Shown here in pieces: positions 1 through 10,384 of a DNA stretch of 64,000 nucleotides. Each line of letters begins with the position of its first letter. Position 1 is the first letter of the stretch. This DNA comes from Symsagittifera roscoffensis (Eukaryota > Xenacoelomorpha > Acoela > Convolutidae): contig NC_087064.1 in the NCBI RefSeq assembly GCF_963678635.1, positions 38,866,532 to 38,930,531 of the forward strand, written 5' to 3'. Under the pieces are notes generated by a model. It was not told where the DNA came from, ran no database searches, and saw only the letters and a list, made by a program, of their open reading frames with translations. The position numbers and the translations under genes are program-made.

Positions 1-1
1 C

Positions 2-157
2 GCAGTTGGCACAGAAGAACTAACAACCATTAAAGCACTTCAATTGCTTTGGCCACTGCTTCAAACTAAAAATATCATCCGCATCTTAGCAAAATTACTA
101 ACAACATCCGACCTCATCCACGACATCTTTCCCCACGGTTTCTTCCCCGACGACTAA
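2..157 (+). CDS. Terminal coding exon of an unrecognised host gene (5' part outside window)
   Basis: An open frame runs in from the window edge and ends at TAA 155-157, giving 51 residues that are leucine-, isoleucine- and threonine-rich and end in a Phe-Pro-Asp-Asp tail. The composition is balanced and GC-richer than the flank, which is what an exon looks like here. Immediately after the stop, CAG|GTAAGT at about 158-166 is a textbook splice donor, so the mRNA probably has an intron in its 3' UTR starting at 161; a junction that close to the stop would not usually trigger nonsense-mediated decay. I do not recognise the family. The frame could also start inside the exon; the upstream sequence is not in the window. 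Confidence 0.5.
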   Translation, partial: AVGTEELTTIKALQLLWPLLQTKNIIRILAKLLTTSDLIHDIFPHGFFPDD

Positions 158-574
158 CAGGTAAGTATGAATTATACATATTATTAACTTATTAAATTAA
201 AATTAGAAACTAACCATTCTTTATCCATGTCTTCTTTAGAATTTTAGCCTTCATCCAACGATCATCTGAAAAATTCACAAACGAAAAATAAAGATAGAAA
301 ACTTCTTCAAACTGTTTAAAACTCTATTAATTTTTTGCACCAAACAATTAAATAAAAATAATACCAATGCAGTAATTTAATTTATAAATTTTTTCCCCAC
401 AAGCAGTAAATCTAATAATGATGAAAATTTGTAACTTAATTTTCCCCAACAACTAGCAGTAAATTTGAATTTCTATGTAATAAATTGATAAAACGAAAAT
501 GCAGTACTAACCTTTTGATATTTCCATTCATTCGCACAAAAATTCTATCCACACTCGCACAGCTCGCCCACGAA
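158..574. other. AT-rich stretch, no gene seen
   Basis: Putative intron or 3' flank of the exon at 2-157. It contains a short diverged direct repeat (a TTTTCCCC ... AGCAGTAAAT word at about 391-413 and again at about 440-465). A minus-strand open frame crosses 436-642 with a donor-like AAAG|GTTAGTA at its end near 512, but its upstream part lies in repeat A, so I do not call it a gene. Confidence 0.4.
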
Positions 575-1170
575 GAATTGTTTAAAATAATGAATTTCAG
601 TTTCAAGCTTTCACACTCAACAACTCTAACACAAGATAACACGTTTCAAATTTTCCTTTAACCCGGTTGGAAAGGAATTATATACTAAACAACACTAACC
701 AACGCAGCTTACTAAACACCACAAATCATAGAATAACAGCATGACTAAGAAAAGGAAACCAACGGTACCCAAACCGGATTAACCCAGTTTAAAACTGGAT
801 AATTTATTCTTTTGAAGACTATTATAAAGTCTAAGAAAGAAATAATAAAACACAAAAAAGTCGAAAGACAAACCCATACCAAAAACAATTTGATTTTTGA
901 AAAAAAGACACAACCAACAAAACATAAGAAAAACCACAACAAACCCAACATAAAACGTTATCACATAACAGGACCTCTCACAAACACCGCATGCAATTAT
1001 ACTCCCACTCCTGGCCTAACCCACCAGAAGAGGACGTCCTGAGCATGCTCTATAGCCGGCCTAACCCACCGTGCTACATCCACGCTTTGTGACCACACTC
1101 CTATTTTTAATAAGAGCTACTCAAGGGTGAGTAACTCTTCAAAATAACCGAACTAAAACAAAAAGCTTTT
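575..1170. repeat. Dispersed repeat A, copy 1
   Basis: Shares long collinear stretches with 9175-9780, at roughly 80-85% identity by eye. Landmarks common to both are 'GGTTGGAAAGGAATTATATA', 'CAGCATGACTAAGAAAAG', the GC-richer block 'CCTGGCCTAACCCACCAGAA' and 'GTGACCACACTCCT'. No reading frame is conserved between the copies, so this is treated as non-coding mobile or satellite-like DNA. In the second location A is bracketed by repeat B, which suggests A and B belong to one longer element. Confidence 0.7.
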
Positions 1171-1299
1171 GTGAAAACAACTAACCAAAATCATAATTAA
1201 AAAACATTAAACTAATAAAAGTTTTATAAAATGTAAATTATATTATGCAATATATAGATCAGCATACAACACCAAGGACGAACATCCAAAGACAAAACG

Positions 1300-1780
1300 A
1301 CCCCACTACACTCGAAAAAGAATGGCCAACCACAATCGATATGCCACTCACAATCACAACTCAAAGGATTTAGAGTACGACTTGACTTCGCAGAAAAGGA
1401 CTTCATTGAACTAGACCAATGACCACCTCGATGTTCAAGTATACGTACAGATCCGAGTAACCAGGCATCCCCTCCATGCACAATCTCCACGCCATTCCCA
1501 GACAAGGTCAAACACAAGAAGTTCTCTACATGAAACAGAAAAACCTGACATAGCCAACCATTCTGAAATCAGATTTGAGTTTGTTGCGGAAACACAGTCG
1601 TTGTCACAAGAAGACACAACGTTTGATGTCCCTAATTCCAGCGTCCTGGAAGTTCTCTAACAAGGGAAACCGGAAAAGAAATATGATGTTCGCCAAATAC
1701 CAACGTCCATCATCCATCCTTCAAATTGCAGAAAAACTATTCTAAAAAACTCTGTAAAACCCGGATGGGTGGAACCTGAT
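1300..1780 (+). pseudogene. Possible coding remnant, unrecognised
   Basis: This stretch is clearly less AT-biased than its surroundings. A plus frame from about 1490 to 1662 reads through 57 codons without a stop and has ordinary polar, acidic composition (for example ETEKPDIANHSEIRFEF and AETQSLSQEDTTFDVP), ending at TAA 1660-1662, with open sequence continuing after it to about 1790. There is no convincing start. It could be a decayed exon carried by the A/B repeat; the corresponding part of copy 2 (about 9840-9945) is mostly deleted. No family recognised. Confidence 0.25.
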
Positions 1781-2160
1781 CTAAACTACATTTTATGATT
1801 GGATAAATTAGATATTTTACCAATGTAAAGTATTTAATATTAACCAATCATGATCCATCTGACTAACAATCCACTTATTTGTAAGTGCTGAAATTACTTG
1901 TAATTTCAGCACCAGAGAGATTTGAATTTAACTTAGAAATTAGTTGACTCTCCAAGAAGACTTCAGCAGCCGCAATAAACCAGTATACCCTAGATCTATT
2001 GAGCCTAGCAGAGACTAGTTAAACAACCTGAGACTAGATAAGTATAAGAGTAAGATTAGGATCGGTATTAGACTAAGAAGTTGCACGAATCTATCCGGCC
2101 GAAAATAAGATAGCGTGACGAGCAGACGGTGTACCCTATCCGAAATTACTCTATGAGTTA
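1770..2160. repeat. Dispersed repeat B, copy 1
   Basis: Matches 8786-9130 and, over its last ~130 bp, 9948-10080. Shared landmarks: 'GGAACCTGATCTAAACTA', 'ACCAATCATGATCCATCT', the hairpin at 1885-1912, 'CGGCCGAAAATAAGATAGC' and 'GAGCAGACGGTGTACC'. The last two sit in a GC-richer, strongly conserved core that is kept in all three copies. Confidence 0.75.
1885..1912. repeat. Perfect 13-bp-stem hairpin inside repeat B
   Basis: GTGCTGAAATTAC, then a TT loop, then GTAATTTCAGCAC: a perfect inverted repeat. It is unchanged in the other long copy at 8883-8910 although the flanks differ by substitutions and indels. Confidence 0.85.
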
Positions 2161-2330
2161 ACCACATCGGTTATAACTCATTATTGACATTTCTGATCAT
2201 TATTTTATCGATTAGCCTATAGAAGTTGATATTTTTCTTTTTTTTCTGCTCTTGGACCCATTCTGGTCTTAGACCATTCTGTTTATTGACTGGCCACCGT
2301 CAATATGTTACTAAAGGAGTGTGGTCTTGA

Positions 2331-2530
2331 TTTAGACAAGTCAGTATTCATACTCGTATTCATACTCGTCAGTATTTAGACAAATACTGTATGAACCAAT
2401 CAGAATCGAGATAAGACAAATAATCAAAAATAAATAGTATTATTTATTAATTACTTCCTTGTCTGGATTCTGATTGGTTAAAACAAAAGTTGTCTAAATA
2501 GTGACGTGTCTGAATACGCGGTTGTCTAAA
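2331..2530. mobile_element. 200-bp foldback MITE-like element
   Basis: The left arm (2331 to about 2420) and right arm (about 2455-2530) are imperfect reverse complements. Both begin with TTTAGACAA at their outer ends, repeat TTTAGACAA internally, and place AACCAATCAGAATC (about 2394-2407) opposite GATTCTGATTGGTT (2466-2479). The middle is a short AT-rich loop. No coding capacity. Short length, long inverted arms and an AT-rich centre fit a non-autonomous DNA transposon; no target-site duplication is obvious. Confidence 0.6.
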
Positions 2531-2637
2531 AACTGCTACGTAACCGTTACTAAACTATTCGGTGTAGCATGCTCACAAAAAACCGTTTGAACGCATTTAT
2601 GTTTTCCCCTTTTAGCTATAAACGCAACGTGTTACTC

Positions 2638-2721
2638 AGATCTGAGTACGTGCCCGACAGATCTGGTCACGTGTCTGCCAGGTCTGATCACGTGTCTGCC
2701 AGATCTGGTCCAGATCTGCAG
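2638..2721. repeat. 21-bp tandem repeat x4 with AGATCTG and CACGTG cores
   Basis: Four consecutive 21-bp units start at 2638, 2659, 2680 and 2701, each opening with AGATCTG or AGGTCTG. Units 2 and 3 contain the palindrome CACGTG (2668-2673 and 2689-2694); unit 1 has the variant TACGTG, and unit 4 carries a second AGATCTG instead. The period is two helical turns, so the sites lie on one face of the DNA. Confidence 0.8.
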
Positions 2722-2831
2722 CTGTTCATATAATTTCACTCCTGTGCACTCCTGTCACAGTTGCGATCAGAACTGATCTAGAATCAGAAATGTAAAATAA
2801 ATGACCAGATCTGGATTGTAAGCAAAACTTC

Positions 2832-3219
2832 ATTACGAGTGTTGTCCTGAGCTTAAATTTGAAAAAATATTTCACCTGCGTTCTTTTTCCATAAAATCGG
2901 GGGGGGGGGGGGGTTTAAAGAATGCCATTTTGGCCAATTTGGGACAATTAACGCGCGATATATTTCGCACTATTAACGCGTAAGCGGAGATTTATTCCCT
3001 CTTTGAAAACGTTCCAATTTGGTTCAAGGATTATTAAATGCCATAAAAGGTTTGTTATCACTTTAAACTTTATATAGCGTGTTTTACAACAAAACCTCGA
3101 TTAGAAAAAAATTCATTTTTTTTTATTAGAATTAATTTTTTCAAATTATTACTGATCCATAGACCTTTAAAGGCAGTCGGAACATTCCGGACTTCGCCTT
3201 GATACGAGCAGTCTTGTTT
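2832..3219 (+). repeat. Dispersed repeat family C, copy 1
   Basis: Truncated 5' copy of a ~540-bp repeat found at least seven times in the window. Diagnostic parts are 'TTAACGCGCGATATA', 'GCGTAAGCGGAGATT', 'TTTATA(T/G)GGCGTG' and the 3' end 'AGGCAGTCGGAACATTC...CTGATACGAGCAGTCTTGTTT'. The 3' end itself contains a short inverted repeat (GGGCTTCGCCC in other copies). No open frame is shared among copies. Confidence 0.8.
2899..2913 (+). repeat. 15-bp poly-G tract
   Basis: Uninterrupted G run inside family C copy 1; other C copies lack it, so it is a local expansion. Confidence 0.9.
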
Positions 3220-3393
3220 GCTTTCAGTGGAGACGAAAAACTCGAGCTCAAGTTCGTATGATCTTTCAAAAACGCCATCGAAGTTCTTTTTTGACCAGGA
3301 TCAATCCATATGCTTTTTTGTAGTTGAAATGCCCATTCAAAATTAGTTGGTTTCTGTCGCCAAACGAGCTAATGTGAAAAGATTTAATGACAC

Positions 3394-3600
3394 TTGCTTA
3401 TTGACATTTTTGGACCACCCGGGTCGAGACCCCGCTCAGAAACCGCTCAAGATATGAGCGGTTTCAGCGGTTTCAGCAGTTTTCCAGCAAGATTTGAGCT
3501 GTTTGAGTGGTTTGAGCGGTTTGACGGTTTTTTTTTGGAAAAACCGCTCAAACCGCTCAAATCTTGCTTGAAAAACCGCTTCTTGTTGAGTTTCTAATGG
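3394..3600. repeat. AGCGGTTT-rich inverted repeat cluster
   Basis: Begins with a CCCGGGTCGAGACCCCGCTC segment that resembles the terminus of the foldback at 3930-4343. It then alternates AGCGGTTT (plus) with AAACCGCT (minus) words, so that 3430-3530 folds onto 3535-3585. Opposed 60-90-codon open frames here are by-products of the word repetition. Confidence 0.65.
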
Positions 3601-3929
3601 TGCAAGTAATTTTGTTCCGGTTTGGGCGTTTATTGCTATTCTTTTTGACAAAAACCATTTTTGAATTTTTTTCCGTTTGGTTTTCAAAACATTCATATTT
3701 GTATCGCATGTGTTGCAAAGCTCAGCTTTGCTCTCTTTTTAAAAAAACTTAACTTTACTATATTGAAAAGCATATCCACGAAAAGAAATTTTAACTTTTT
3801 GTTTCTCCAAGTTCGTCTGGCTTTTTCTACATCTAATTGATATACAGGGATCAGATACAAACAATTTCCGCTATTCTGTTTTCCTGGGCTCTGTTTTCTC
3901 AATTTTGATGGAAAATTCTGACAGGAAGT

Positions 3930-4343
3930 CCCGAGTCGAGATTTTTCACCTATTTTGAAGCAAGATTTGAGCGGTTTGAGCGGTTTTTTTAGACGATTGC
4001 GCTCAAAATATTGCTTCAAAATGAGCGGTTTTTAAGTTGCTTATCTAAAAAAAAAACCGCTTGAAAACCGCGCAAGATATGAGCGGATTTTGAGCGGTTT
4101 ATCTAGAAAAGCCGCTCAAAAACCGCTGAAATCTTGCGCGGTTTTTGAGCGTTTTTTTTTTAGATAAACCGCTCAAAACGGTTCAAATCTTGCGCGGTTT
4201 TTGAGCGGTTTTTTTTAGATAAACCGTTCAAAAACTGCTCAAATCGCTCAATTTGAAGCAAGATTTTGAGCGTAATTGTCTAAAAAAAAACGCTCAAACC
4301 GCTCAAATCTTGCTTCAAATTAGTTGAAAATTCTCGACTCGGG
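3930..4343. mobile_element. 414-bp foldback element with ~100-bp terminal inverted repeats
   Basis: It opens with CCCGAGTCGAGATTTTTCAC and closes with the near-exact complement ending in CTCGACTCGGG. The similarity of the two arms extends inward about 100 bp through the GAAGCAAGATTTGAGCGG block and a TTTTTTTAGAC spacer. The core is built from palindromic AGCGGTTTTTGAGCGG-type words. There is no protein. The same terminal sequence occurs alone, in reverse orientation, in every S and L unit further right. Confidence 0.75.
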
Positions 4344-4916
4344 CAGGGGCTGATTATTTTTTTAGCTATCAAGTTCAGTGGTACACTCTGCAAGACACAT
4401 TTGCCTTTTAAAAATGTTCTTATTAAGCAAATAATGAACTGATAAATCGTTAAGTTTGGAGTAAAATGATTCAAACAAAAATTCTTGATTTGAATTTCTA
4501 ATTGGAACAAAATGGAGCAAGGAACTAATTGCTTTATGGAAAATAGAAAACCCCAAATTTACAGTTAAATAGTACCTTGCATCCAGTCTAATTGATTCAT
4601 TTTTTGCACCTAGGTCGAGACATGAAAGTTATTTAATGAAAAGAGAGAGATATTCTGCTCGCTCCGTTTCTTCGACTTCCAGAGCTCAGTGTCAATTAAA
4701 AATGAGAAAGCTGAATTAATCAAGAAAGCTATAAGATATTTCAGGATTGCTGATTGAAGTTCTGGATGCGGTATCAGTGTCTAAATCAGAACACGATAAG
4801 CGCATCTAATCTTAAGGAGTCGACTCATCTTTCCTGCTCAAAATCACACCACCTTTATGTTTAAATTTGCCTCCCATATTTAGTTTGTTATCGCGACGCT
4901 TTTTAAATCCAAAGCC
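4344..4916. other. No gene or recognised repeat
   Basis: Ordinary AT-rich DNA between the foldback element and family C copy 2. Short minus-strand open frames at 4280-4556 are low-complexity, overlap the foldback arm and have no coding signature. Confidence 0.4.
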
Positions 4917-5445
4917 AAAAACAAGACTGCTCGTATCAGGGCGAAGCCCTGAATGTTCCGACTGCCTTTTAAGGTTTATGGAGCAGTAATAACATTAAAA
5001 AATTAAAAGTAATAAGACAAAATGAAATTTTTTTTTCTAAAATTTGAAATTTTTTATGAAAATCATCCCCCCATACGCCATATAAAATACCAAAATATAA
5101 ATTTCGCTCCTTTTAACAAATCAATTATGGCAAAAAAGCTTCTTACAACCAATTTGGAACGATTTCTATGACGGATTAATTCTCCGCTTACGCGTTAATA
5201 GCGCGAAATATATCGCGCGTTAATTGTCCCAAATTGGTCAAAATGGCAATCTTTAAACTCTCATAATTTTACAAAAAATGATCACAGGTGAAATATCTTT
5301 TCAAATTTAAACTCAGGACAACAATAGCTTTCGAATGATATAATAAATTTTTGTCAAAAATGGCTAGTTAAAAAGTCGAAATTTGTCTGAAGAAAAAAAA
5401 ACCCACCCCGAGCACAAATATTCCGTTACTTTCGTACGGTTATTC
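4917..5445 (-). repeat. Family C, copy 2 (full length, inverted)
   Basis: Reverse-oriented, near full-length copy: it opens with ACAAGACTGCTCGTATCAGG and ends near CGTAACGG...TACG. With copy 1 (plus, 2832-3219) it forms a large inverted pair whose 3' ends face each other around 3220-4916. That arrangement may be a composite unit or two independent insertions. Confidence 0.8.
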
Positions 5446-7204
5446 GTACAAATAATATTTAAACAATTGTTCAAATGAAATTTTCTGTTAGATTGCTTTT
5501 TTTGAATTTTTTTTGTGTTCTTTTTTTCCCAATATTTGAAGAATTCAACTTCGCATTTTCTGAAAAAATGGTTTTAGCTAAGTGTTCTGTTGATATCACG
5601 CCTTGTAATTGGCAGAAAAACCCAAAAAAATCACACTAATATTTAGAAGGTCCTTTTTTACCTCGCAAACTAGTATTGCGACTACGAGAAAAGTCAATAA
5701 ATCTGTAGAAATAACTTTTACACAATTTTCAGTACTTTTTCATCTTTTCCTAGAGTTTGTGTTGCATTGGCTTTTTTCCCAGTTAAGTTTTCGTAAAATT
5801 CTAATAAAAACGTCTAATATTTACCGGTTTGGTCTGAAATTTGAGCAATTATGGTTAAAAAAACTGTGTTTGTTAAACGGCTTTTGTGACGAAAATTGTC
5901 AAAATTTTGTTGAAAACTGGTTACGAAAGAGTATGCAGCTGTTGTAATTATCTGAGGTTTTATTGTTGCACATTTTTTCGGTGGTATTCATGTAACTTAT
6001 TTAATTCAATCGTCAAAAACTTTTTGTCTTAAGCAATTTGTTACAAATTTTTCTAAAGTGTTGCGATATATTGCTCTTTTTGTTTTTCTGAGGAAGTTTC
6101 TTGAGCTCAAAATATCACTATTGATTGAAAAAATTTAATTACGGTCATCCCTTTTTTTAAAGAAAGCGGTTTTGTTGACACATACTTTAGAAGTTTCAAT
6201 TTCTGTAACCTGGATAAGCAAGAAAACTTTCCACAAACTTTGGCTTAGATGCACTGATTTTTTCACTTCGTCCGATTTTTCTCTCAAATTTTTGAAAAAG
6301 AATTTTGCATTTGGTTTTTTCCCCAACCGTTTAACCTATTTTATATAGAACAAAAAACGAAAAACTCAAAATAAAATTACATTTGGTATTTTTGAGTTTT
6401 TGCCTTAATTTTTTTTTCGTAATCTTATTTGTATAGAAGTATACTCTTCAGTATTTTGTATTTGATTGGCTCCAGTTCTGGAACAAACGAAATTTTCTAC
6501 TCTTTTTTTAATCATCTGATGCAAAAAATTGAAAAAAAGTTCATTGGTCTATTTTGAATTTTATTTTAAGCATAACCATATTTTTTCGTTCTCCCTAATT
6601 CACTTAGCAACCTCACTTTTAAAAATCATTTTTTCAAAATCAGTCTTGACCTCTCGTACTTTCCATATTTAGTATAGTTTTGAGGTGTATGGAGTATGTT
6701 TCAATGCATTCTTAATTTGAGGGTTTAATTTTCTAAGTTGAAGTTTTCATAGTGAATGTTGTTTTCATCGTCCTTACCCAAAAAAATTAAAGTGTTTCGA
6801 AAGCGACTCCTATATCATCCAATTTACAGGTAAACTCAAAGAAAGAAATTTGAAACTTTAAAACAAAAGTATTTTGGTTGGATTTGGTGTTCATAAAATT
6901 GCGAACACAATTTTGATCAAACTGCGTGACTATGAACAAAATTGTCTACTCAACACCTTATCCATCCTGTTTTTTGAATTTCTCAGCGTTTTTATTTTGA
7001 TAAGCCAACGCACGTTCTTTTAAAAAAACATTTTAGTTACTGTTTTAACAATTTTTTTTAAAGTCCACTGTACTCAGAGCTGTACCTGCTCCATATACAT
7101 CTTATTAAACTAAGTTTTTGTAGAGCAAAAATACTTCTCATCGTTTACTATCTATATGCGCCTGCAGGCATATTCATAAATAAATAATTAATTAAGGACG
7201 CCCG
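5446..7204. other. AT-rich stretch, nothing recognised
   Basis: Homopolymer-rich DNA. The longest open stretch (about 5609-5947, plus) has no ATG start, is Phe/Leu/Lys-rich and shows no family signature, so it is not called. Confidence 0.4.
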
Positions 7205-7806
7205 ATGAAATTAAACGGAAGAGATCGCCGCGGCCAAGAAGCAGCACCAAAGAAAATTTATCCAAAGTATCAACACCGAGCTTTACGTTTAAAATGGGCT
7301 AAGGCTCGAAAACATTGCTCAGTAGAGCAATGACAGAAAACCGTTTTCAGCGACCAATGCCGTTTTGGACAGTCGAATGATAGCCGGGCTTACGTCTGGC
7401 GAGAGCGTGGGAAACGATATGCTCCCAAAAAACAATCGCAAGTATAATGATTTTTGTAGCGGGTGGGAATGGTCAGTTTGGGTGGTTTAATACTCCAAGA
7501 TGACAACTGTTCTATTTATCGGGCTGAGATTGTCAATAAGTAGTTTTCGCACCATGGGGTCATCAAGGAAGACTGCCTACATATATCCATTCTTAAGTCC
7601 AATAGAGAACGTTTGGGCGTATATGAAACGGCAGCTTAAATCTGAGAAGGCGAACTCCAAAAACTTAGTAGAAATTGTTTTTTTTTCTATTTGGGAATCA
7701 ATTCATAATTCATTTATTAAAACTGAGTACAAATCTTTGCCAAACCGTGTAAATCTCTGTTGCAAAAATTGGAGCTTTCCTTCAAAATATCGAAAAAAGT
7801 GTTAAA
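7205..7806 (+). pseudogene. Tc1/mariner transposase, C-terminal two thirds, broken
   Basis: A Tc1-family DDE transposase cuts and pastes its own element at TA dinucleotides. A single frame from 7205 to about 7545 gives a basic segment (LRLKWAKARKH), then FSDQCRFGQ around 7340 with the first catalytic Asp, then YVWRERGKRYAPK, then ILQDDNCSIYRAE around 7490-7530 with the second Asp. A different frame (7585-7660) gives LSPIENVWAYMKRQL, which holds the last catalytic acidic residue and is the most recognisable signature of the family. Damage: a TGA at about 7330 where a Trp is usual, several stops around 7446-7460, one more near 7542 and a frameshift before the third motif. The N-terminal DNA-binding domain is not seen. 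A 3' terminus candidate (TTTTTGTAGACCAGTGTA) ends near 7857. Confidence 0.85.
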
Positions 7807-7857
7807 CAATATATTTTTTAAATTAGGGTGTCTATTTATTTTTGTAGACCAGTGTAG

Positions 7858-8400
7858 AGTCATTTTAGGGATATGTGTCAGAAAAAAAACTCTTTCATTG
7901 ACTTATGAGGGCAATCACAATCTTCAAATCGACACAATCAAAATTTCAACCTACAAACTTAATGAGTTAAAAAAACGACGAAACACGAAAAACTTCATCT
8001 TTATTTTCAATAACAGCTGCTTTGTTTGCTGGATGTAGTTTTGATGGTCATCAACTAGCCGAATGATGCTAAGAGCAGTTCACAAATCATTGCTAAATCG
8101 CGTGGAATGATCTTTTTTTCGTCAAGCTTTTATTCTTTTTAAATTTTGGTAAAACGATGCAAAGAAAAAAAAATGAATCAGCTCATTTTCGTCGAACGAA
8201 AATTGGTAAAAACGGGATTGTTCTAAGAAAAGAGGTACGCGTAGAAAAACTACAATCAATTTCTGAAAATTAAAATCATGCAACAGGGCTTAAAACTTCA
8301 AATCTATTTGAAACAGACTTCTTGAATAGTTTTTCCATTATTTGTGTTATAAAAAGATTCAACTTGAAAAAGAATCTTCAAAAAAGTAAGTTTCAAAAAA
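7858..8400. other. No gene recognised
   Basis: AT-rich flank between the Tc1 relic and family C copy 3. Nothing with coding character. Confidence 0.4.
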
Positions 8401-8419
8401 AATAACAAAATATTTTTGT

Positions 8420-8775
8420 CCAGACAAACTTCGATTTTTGAGTTAGCCATTTTCAATAGAAACTTTGTTTCCAAAAAAAATTGTTAGTTGAGCTCATACT
8501 TGAGAAAAACAGTTAAGCTAAGATCATTTTTTGTAAAGTTATGGCGATTTAAAGACTGCTAATGTGGCCAGTTTGAGGCAATCAGCCGTCGATATATTTC
8601 TTGCTATTAACGCTTCAGCCGAGATTTCATCCTAAATTGTTGCAAATTGGTTGAAGCAGGCTAATTTTCATATTTGCTACAATAATAGAAGCGAAAATCA
8701 TCACTTTGTACTTTATATGGCGGTGCGGATATGATTTTAAAAATGTATAAAAAAATTCGTCAATAATGTTCAAGC
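8420..8775 (+). repeat. Family C, copy 3 (strongly diverged)
   Basis: Retains the order 'CAGACAAACTTCGA', 'GTTATGGCGATTTAAAGA', 'CGATATATTTC', 'TATTAACGC' and 'TTTATATGGCG', but with many substitutions and without the GCAGTCTTGTTT end. This is the oldest-looking copy. Confidence 0.6.
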
Positions 8776-8785
8776 GAACACTGTG

Positions 8786-9130
8786 GAACCTGATCTAAAC
8801 TATATTTTATTATTAAATACTTTATCACTAGAAAAGATTTAATACTGACCAATCATGATCCATCTAACTAACAACCCATTTAGTGCTGAAATTACTTGTA
8901 ATTTCAGCACCAGAGCATTCTGAATTTAACTTACAGCTTAGTTGCTTCTTCTAAGAGACCAACTCGTAGCAAACCAGTATACTTTAGATCTATTGAGACT
9001 AAGAGATATAAGAGTAAGATTAAGATCGGTATTAGACAAAGAATTTGCACGAATCCACCGGCCGAAAATAAGATAGCGTGACGAGCAGACGGTGTACCTT
9101 ATCTGAAATTACTCTATGAGTTAGACCCTC
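8786..9130. repeat. Repeat B, copy 2
   Basis: Collinear with 1770-2160, including the perfect hairpin at 8883-8910 and the CGGCCGAAAATAAGATAGC ... GAGCAGACGGTGTACC core. Confidence 0.75.
8883..8910. repeat. Perfect 13-bp-stem hairpin, second copy
   Basis: Identical 28 bp to 1885-1912. Confidence 0.85.
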
Positions 9131-9174
9131 CTTCCCAACTCATCTGGTGCGACCAGTGAGTTGTTTAAAATAGA

Positions 9175-9780
9175 CCATTGTTTAAAATAATGATTTCACG
9201 TTTTAACTCTCACTGATAACAACTCAAACTAATAATAACAAGTTTCAAACTTTCTTTTAACCTGGTTGGAAAGGAATTATATAATAATCCCAACTAACCA
9301 ACGCAGCTTACTAAACACGATAAAACATAAACTAACAGCATGACTAAGAAAAGAAAACCCACAGTACCCAAACTGGATTAAACGAGCTTAAAGAACCGAT
9401 AATTTGTTCTTTTGAAGACTATTGATAAAAAAAGAAAGCATAAAACACCAAAAAGTCGAAAGACAAACCCAAACCAAACAATTTGATTTTTGAGAAAAAG
9501 GCGCAACTAAAACAACAAAATGAAAAAACTAGAAACAAACACAACACAAAAAGTTAACACAAAACAGGACCCCATAAAAAAACAGCATGAAATCATACCC
9601 TCACTCCTGGCCTAACCCACCAGAAGAGGACGAAGTCCTGAGCATGCTTAATAGCCGGCCTAACCCACCGTGCTAGAACACAAGCTTTGTGACCACACTC
9701 CTTATTTTTTGATCAGAGGTACTCAAGTGTGAGTAACTCTTTTAAAAAACTGAACCAAAAATAAAAGTTTTTGCAATGAA
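9175..9780. repeat. Repeat A, copy 2
   Basis: Collinear with 575-1170. Here A directly follows B, giving a B-A-B order with the partial B at 9948-10080. Confidence 0.7.
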
Positions 9781-9947
9781 AACTAATAAAAAATCATAAC
9801 TAAAAGAAAGACTAACTAAACATTTATTTATGTAAAACATATATTGCAGTAATATAGACGAATACACAATCACGAAGACGAGCATCAAACAGCTAAGACG
9901 ACCTCATCTTGAACAACCTACATATCACGAACTATATCTTTTGAGAC

Positions 9948-10080
9948 TAAGAGATATAAGAGTAAGATTAAAATCGGTATCAGACTAAAAAGTTGCACAA
10001 ATCTATCCGGCCGAAAATAAGATAGCATGAAGAGCAGACGGTGTACCTTATCTGAAATTACTCTATGAGTTAGACCTTCC
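9948..10080. repeat. Repeat B, copy 3 (3' part only)
   Basis: Starts at GAGACTAAGAGATATAAGAG and runs through the GAGCAGACGGTGTACC core to CTATGAGTTAGACC. Lacks the hairpin half. Confidence 0.75.
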
Positions 10081-10099
10081 GTCCCAACTCAACTGCTTC

Positions 10100-10163
10100 A
10101 TAGATCTCAAAAGGCAGTTGGAGCATTCAGGGGTTTGGTTTGATACGAGCAGTCTTGTTTGAA
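10100..10163 (+). repeat. Family C, 3'-end fragment
   Basis: Only the terminal block is present: AAAGGCAGTTGGAGCATTCA ... GATACGAGCAGTCTTGTTT. Confidence 0.7.
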
Positions 10164-10384
10164 AAAAGAATGTTCGAAAGGATATTGCCAAATTGAAATT
10201 GAAAGTTTCCTTAACACCTGATAGCTTTATACCTGATAGCGTTTCCTTAATTTATACCTGATAGCGTGAACAAACTACTTTTTATCCTGGTTTTCAAAGA
10301 AAATGCGAAAAAAATTTTCTTGACCTAGTCTTTTTATTTAGTCAATTTTTTAAATTTTCAACCGAGTTTTTTATACATAGGTAA

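Noticed and set aside
1000-1100. Possible tRNA or 5S rRNA gene in the GC-rich part of repeat A
   Set aside because: No cloverleaf, no A/B-box pair with correct spacing that I can see; present only as part of repeat A.
3436-4019. Opposed open frames rich in KPLKPLK or RFERFERF
   Set aside because: Produced by AGCGGTTT word repetition in the foldback DNA; not a repetitive protein.
5609-5947. 112-codon plus-strand open frame
   Set aside because: No ATG start, Phe/Leu/Lys-rich translation typical of AT-rich random sequence, no motif, no second copy.
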